Shown here in pieces: positions 6,872 through 7,524 of a stretch of DNA of 7,524 nucleotides (within the stretch, counting starts at the first letter, position 1; each line of letters opens with the position of its first letter). The position numbers and the translations under genes are program-made. The stretch lies in the NCBI GenBank assembly GCA_002688965.1, contig NZEE01000127.1, positions 1-7,524 on the forward strand, written 5' to 3'. The notes under the pieces were generated by a model. That model was not told the DNA's origin. It saw only the letters and a program-made list of their open reading frames with translations, and did no database searches. Source of the DNA: an archaeon. GTDB lineage: Archaea; Aenigmatarchaeota; Aenigmatarchaeia; GW2011-AR5; GCA-2688965.

Positions 6872-6879
6872 TATAAATA
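6872..6879 (+). promoter_or_regulatory. T4-type late promoter after the protease gene
   Basis: Exact TATAAATA octamer five bases after the protease stop codon and 44 bases before the next ATG. By T4 spacing, transcription would start near 6885. It lies within a 6-base inverted repeat, TTGTAT (6869-6874) and ATACAA (6883-6888). In T4 the genes after 21 (22 and 23) are also expressed strongly late, so a promoter here makes sense. Confidence 0.8.
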
Positions 6880-6910
6880 CCAATACAACAAATCTATAGA
6901 GATTAAGTAC

Positions 6911-6916
6911 AAGGAG
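6911..6916 (+). promoter_or_regulatory. Ribosome binding site of the last gene
   Basis: AAGGAG lies seven bases upstream of the ATG at 6924. It supports a genuine start for the open frame that runs off the window end. A small inverted repeat, AATCT/AGATT (6891-6904), sits just upstream in the same leader. Confidence 0.85.
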
Positions 6917-6923
6917 AAGTAAA

Positions 6924-7524
6924 ATGGAAGCATTGGAAAAAGATTTTCAAGAACTAGTTGCTTCTGAGGACAGCACCGTTGAGGATGAAATCATTCAAGG
7001 GATTTTAGAACCGACTGTTGCTGAAGAAGAAGAAGTTCTTGATGACGAAACAGAAGAAGTTCTTGATGACGAAACAGAAGAAGTTCTTGAAGAAGAAGAA
7101 GAAATAACTGCTGAAGAACTCGAATCATATAACGAGTTAATTGCTGAATTGAAGCAAGAATTTCCTGATATGGATTTCGATAATGTCGAAATAGCAATCA
7201 ACGAAGATGGTGAAGTCGAGATTCAGGAATGGAGAAAGAAAAAAGGAACTGGGAAATTTAAATGGGCAAAACGTACTGTTAATGGTAAGGTAGTAAGGCA
7301 AAAAGTTGAAATTACGAAAGAGGTGGGCCCAGAAATACAATCAAAGGGTAAACGAAAAAGAATCAAATTACGATCAAAATTACCCAATTCTTTTGACCCA
7401 TCTGATGTTGCTTCTGACGATGCCGTTGCAATCGGTGAAGAAGATTCAGATGTTCAAGAATACACCGTTGGTAAACAAGCACGTCCAACTAATGTTATGG
7501 TTTACAGGATGGTCGATGGAAAAA
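6924..7524 (+). CDS. Acidic/basic protein, possible prohead core or scaffold, truncated by window
   Basis: An open frame without a stop from the ATG at 6924 to the window end (200 complete codons), preceded by a late promoter and AAGGAG. It occupies the place of T4 gene 22 (main scaffold), but I do not recognise gp22 in it. Residues 1-102 are strongly acidic, with an EEVLDDET repeat at 36-51 followed by EEVLEEEEE, then a short helical-looking stretch (EELESYNELIAELKQEF). Residues 104-152 switch to strongly basic (WRKKKGTGKFKWAKRTVNGK, later KGKRKRIKLRSK). Residues 153-180 are acidic again, and the frame continues as a more mixed sequence. The acidic part contains (I/L)xE triplets typical of T4 protease sites ending at E29, E57, E75, E94 and E102, although Glu-rich sequence makes these easy to get by chance. 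A core or internal head protein is inferred from context and charge; it could also be an unrelated inserted gene ahead of gp22. Confidence 0.8.
   Translation, partial: MEALEKDFQELVASEDSTVEDEIIQGILEPTVAEEEEVLDDETEEVLDDETEEVLEEEEEITAEELESYNELIAELKQEFPDMDFDNVEIAINEDGEVEIQEWRKKKGTGKFKWAKRTVNGKVVRQKVEITKEVGPEIQSKGKRKRIKLRSKLPNSFDPSDVASDDAVAIGEEDSDVQEYTVGKQARPTNVMVYRMVDGK
7029..7090 (+). repeat. 24-bp perfect tandem repeat in the acidic gene
   Basis: The unit encoding EEVLDDET is present in two identical copies (7029-7052 and 7053-7076), followed by a 14-base partial copy (7077-7090). The period is in frame (eight codons), so copy-number change keeps the reading frame. Identity at synonymous positions suggests recent slippage or duplication. 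Confidence 0.9.

Noticed and set aside
6991..7340. Overlapping open frames on the - strand
   Set aside because: They are antisense readings of the GAA/GAT-rich acidic gene, giving Ser- or Leu-rich low-complexity products; three such frames overlap each other and none has a start signal.
1..7524. Defence system, CRISPR array, tRNA, insertion sequence or attachment site
   Set aside because: All seven full or partial genes with context fit a phage structural module, and the remaining gaps are under 105 bases; no direct-repeat arrays, cloverleaf sequence or transposase-like text was seen.

Overview
The window is a block of virion genes from a T4-like (Tevenvirinae-type) myovirus. All genes lie on the + strand and are tightly packed. 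The order is the classic T4 one: large terminase (gp17, 3' part only), tail sheath (gp18), tail tube (gp19), portal (gp20), a small prohead-core-like protein (gp67 position), a 125-residue unidentified protein, prohead protease (gp21), and a truncated acidic/basic protein where gp22 (scaffold) normally sits. The base composition is AT-rich. The sheath, tube and portal look, from memory, more like marine/cyanophage-type T4 relatives than coliphage T4. The host cannot be named from the sequence.

Layout: 1-1089 is the C-terminal part of terminase, including the nuclease domain. A short intergenic region follows, with an exact T4 late promoter octamer (TATAAATA, 1103-1110). The sheath (1190-3217) and tube (3233-3880) genes come next, separated by 15 bases and each with an AAGGAG ribosome binding site. 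The tube-portal gap (3881-3935) has a near-consensus late promoter overlapping the tube stop codon and a perfect 9-bp GC-rich hairpin. Portal (3936-5618), the 62-residue protein (5630-5818), the 125-residue protein (5825-6202) and protease (6214-6867) are separated by only 6-11 bases and look co-transcribed. A second exact TATAAATA (6872-6879) precedes the last gene (6924 to the window end).

Together the genes describe head and tail building. Portal and core proteins nucleate the prohead, the gp21 protease clears the core, the terminase packages DNA through the portal, and sheath plus tube form the contractile tail. Late-promoter octamers imply transcription by a T4-type late system (gp55/gp33/gp45 in T4), whose genes are not in this window.

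This is mostly an ordinary conserved module; I found no defence system, CRISPR, tRNA or mobile element. The less ordinary parts are: an inserted Gly-rich segment in the sheath; the 125-residue gene between the core protein and the protease; the last gene, which does not resemble gp22 as I know it and carries a perfect 24-bp tandem repeat; and the hairpins at promoters. No stretch over 300 bases lacks a gene.
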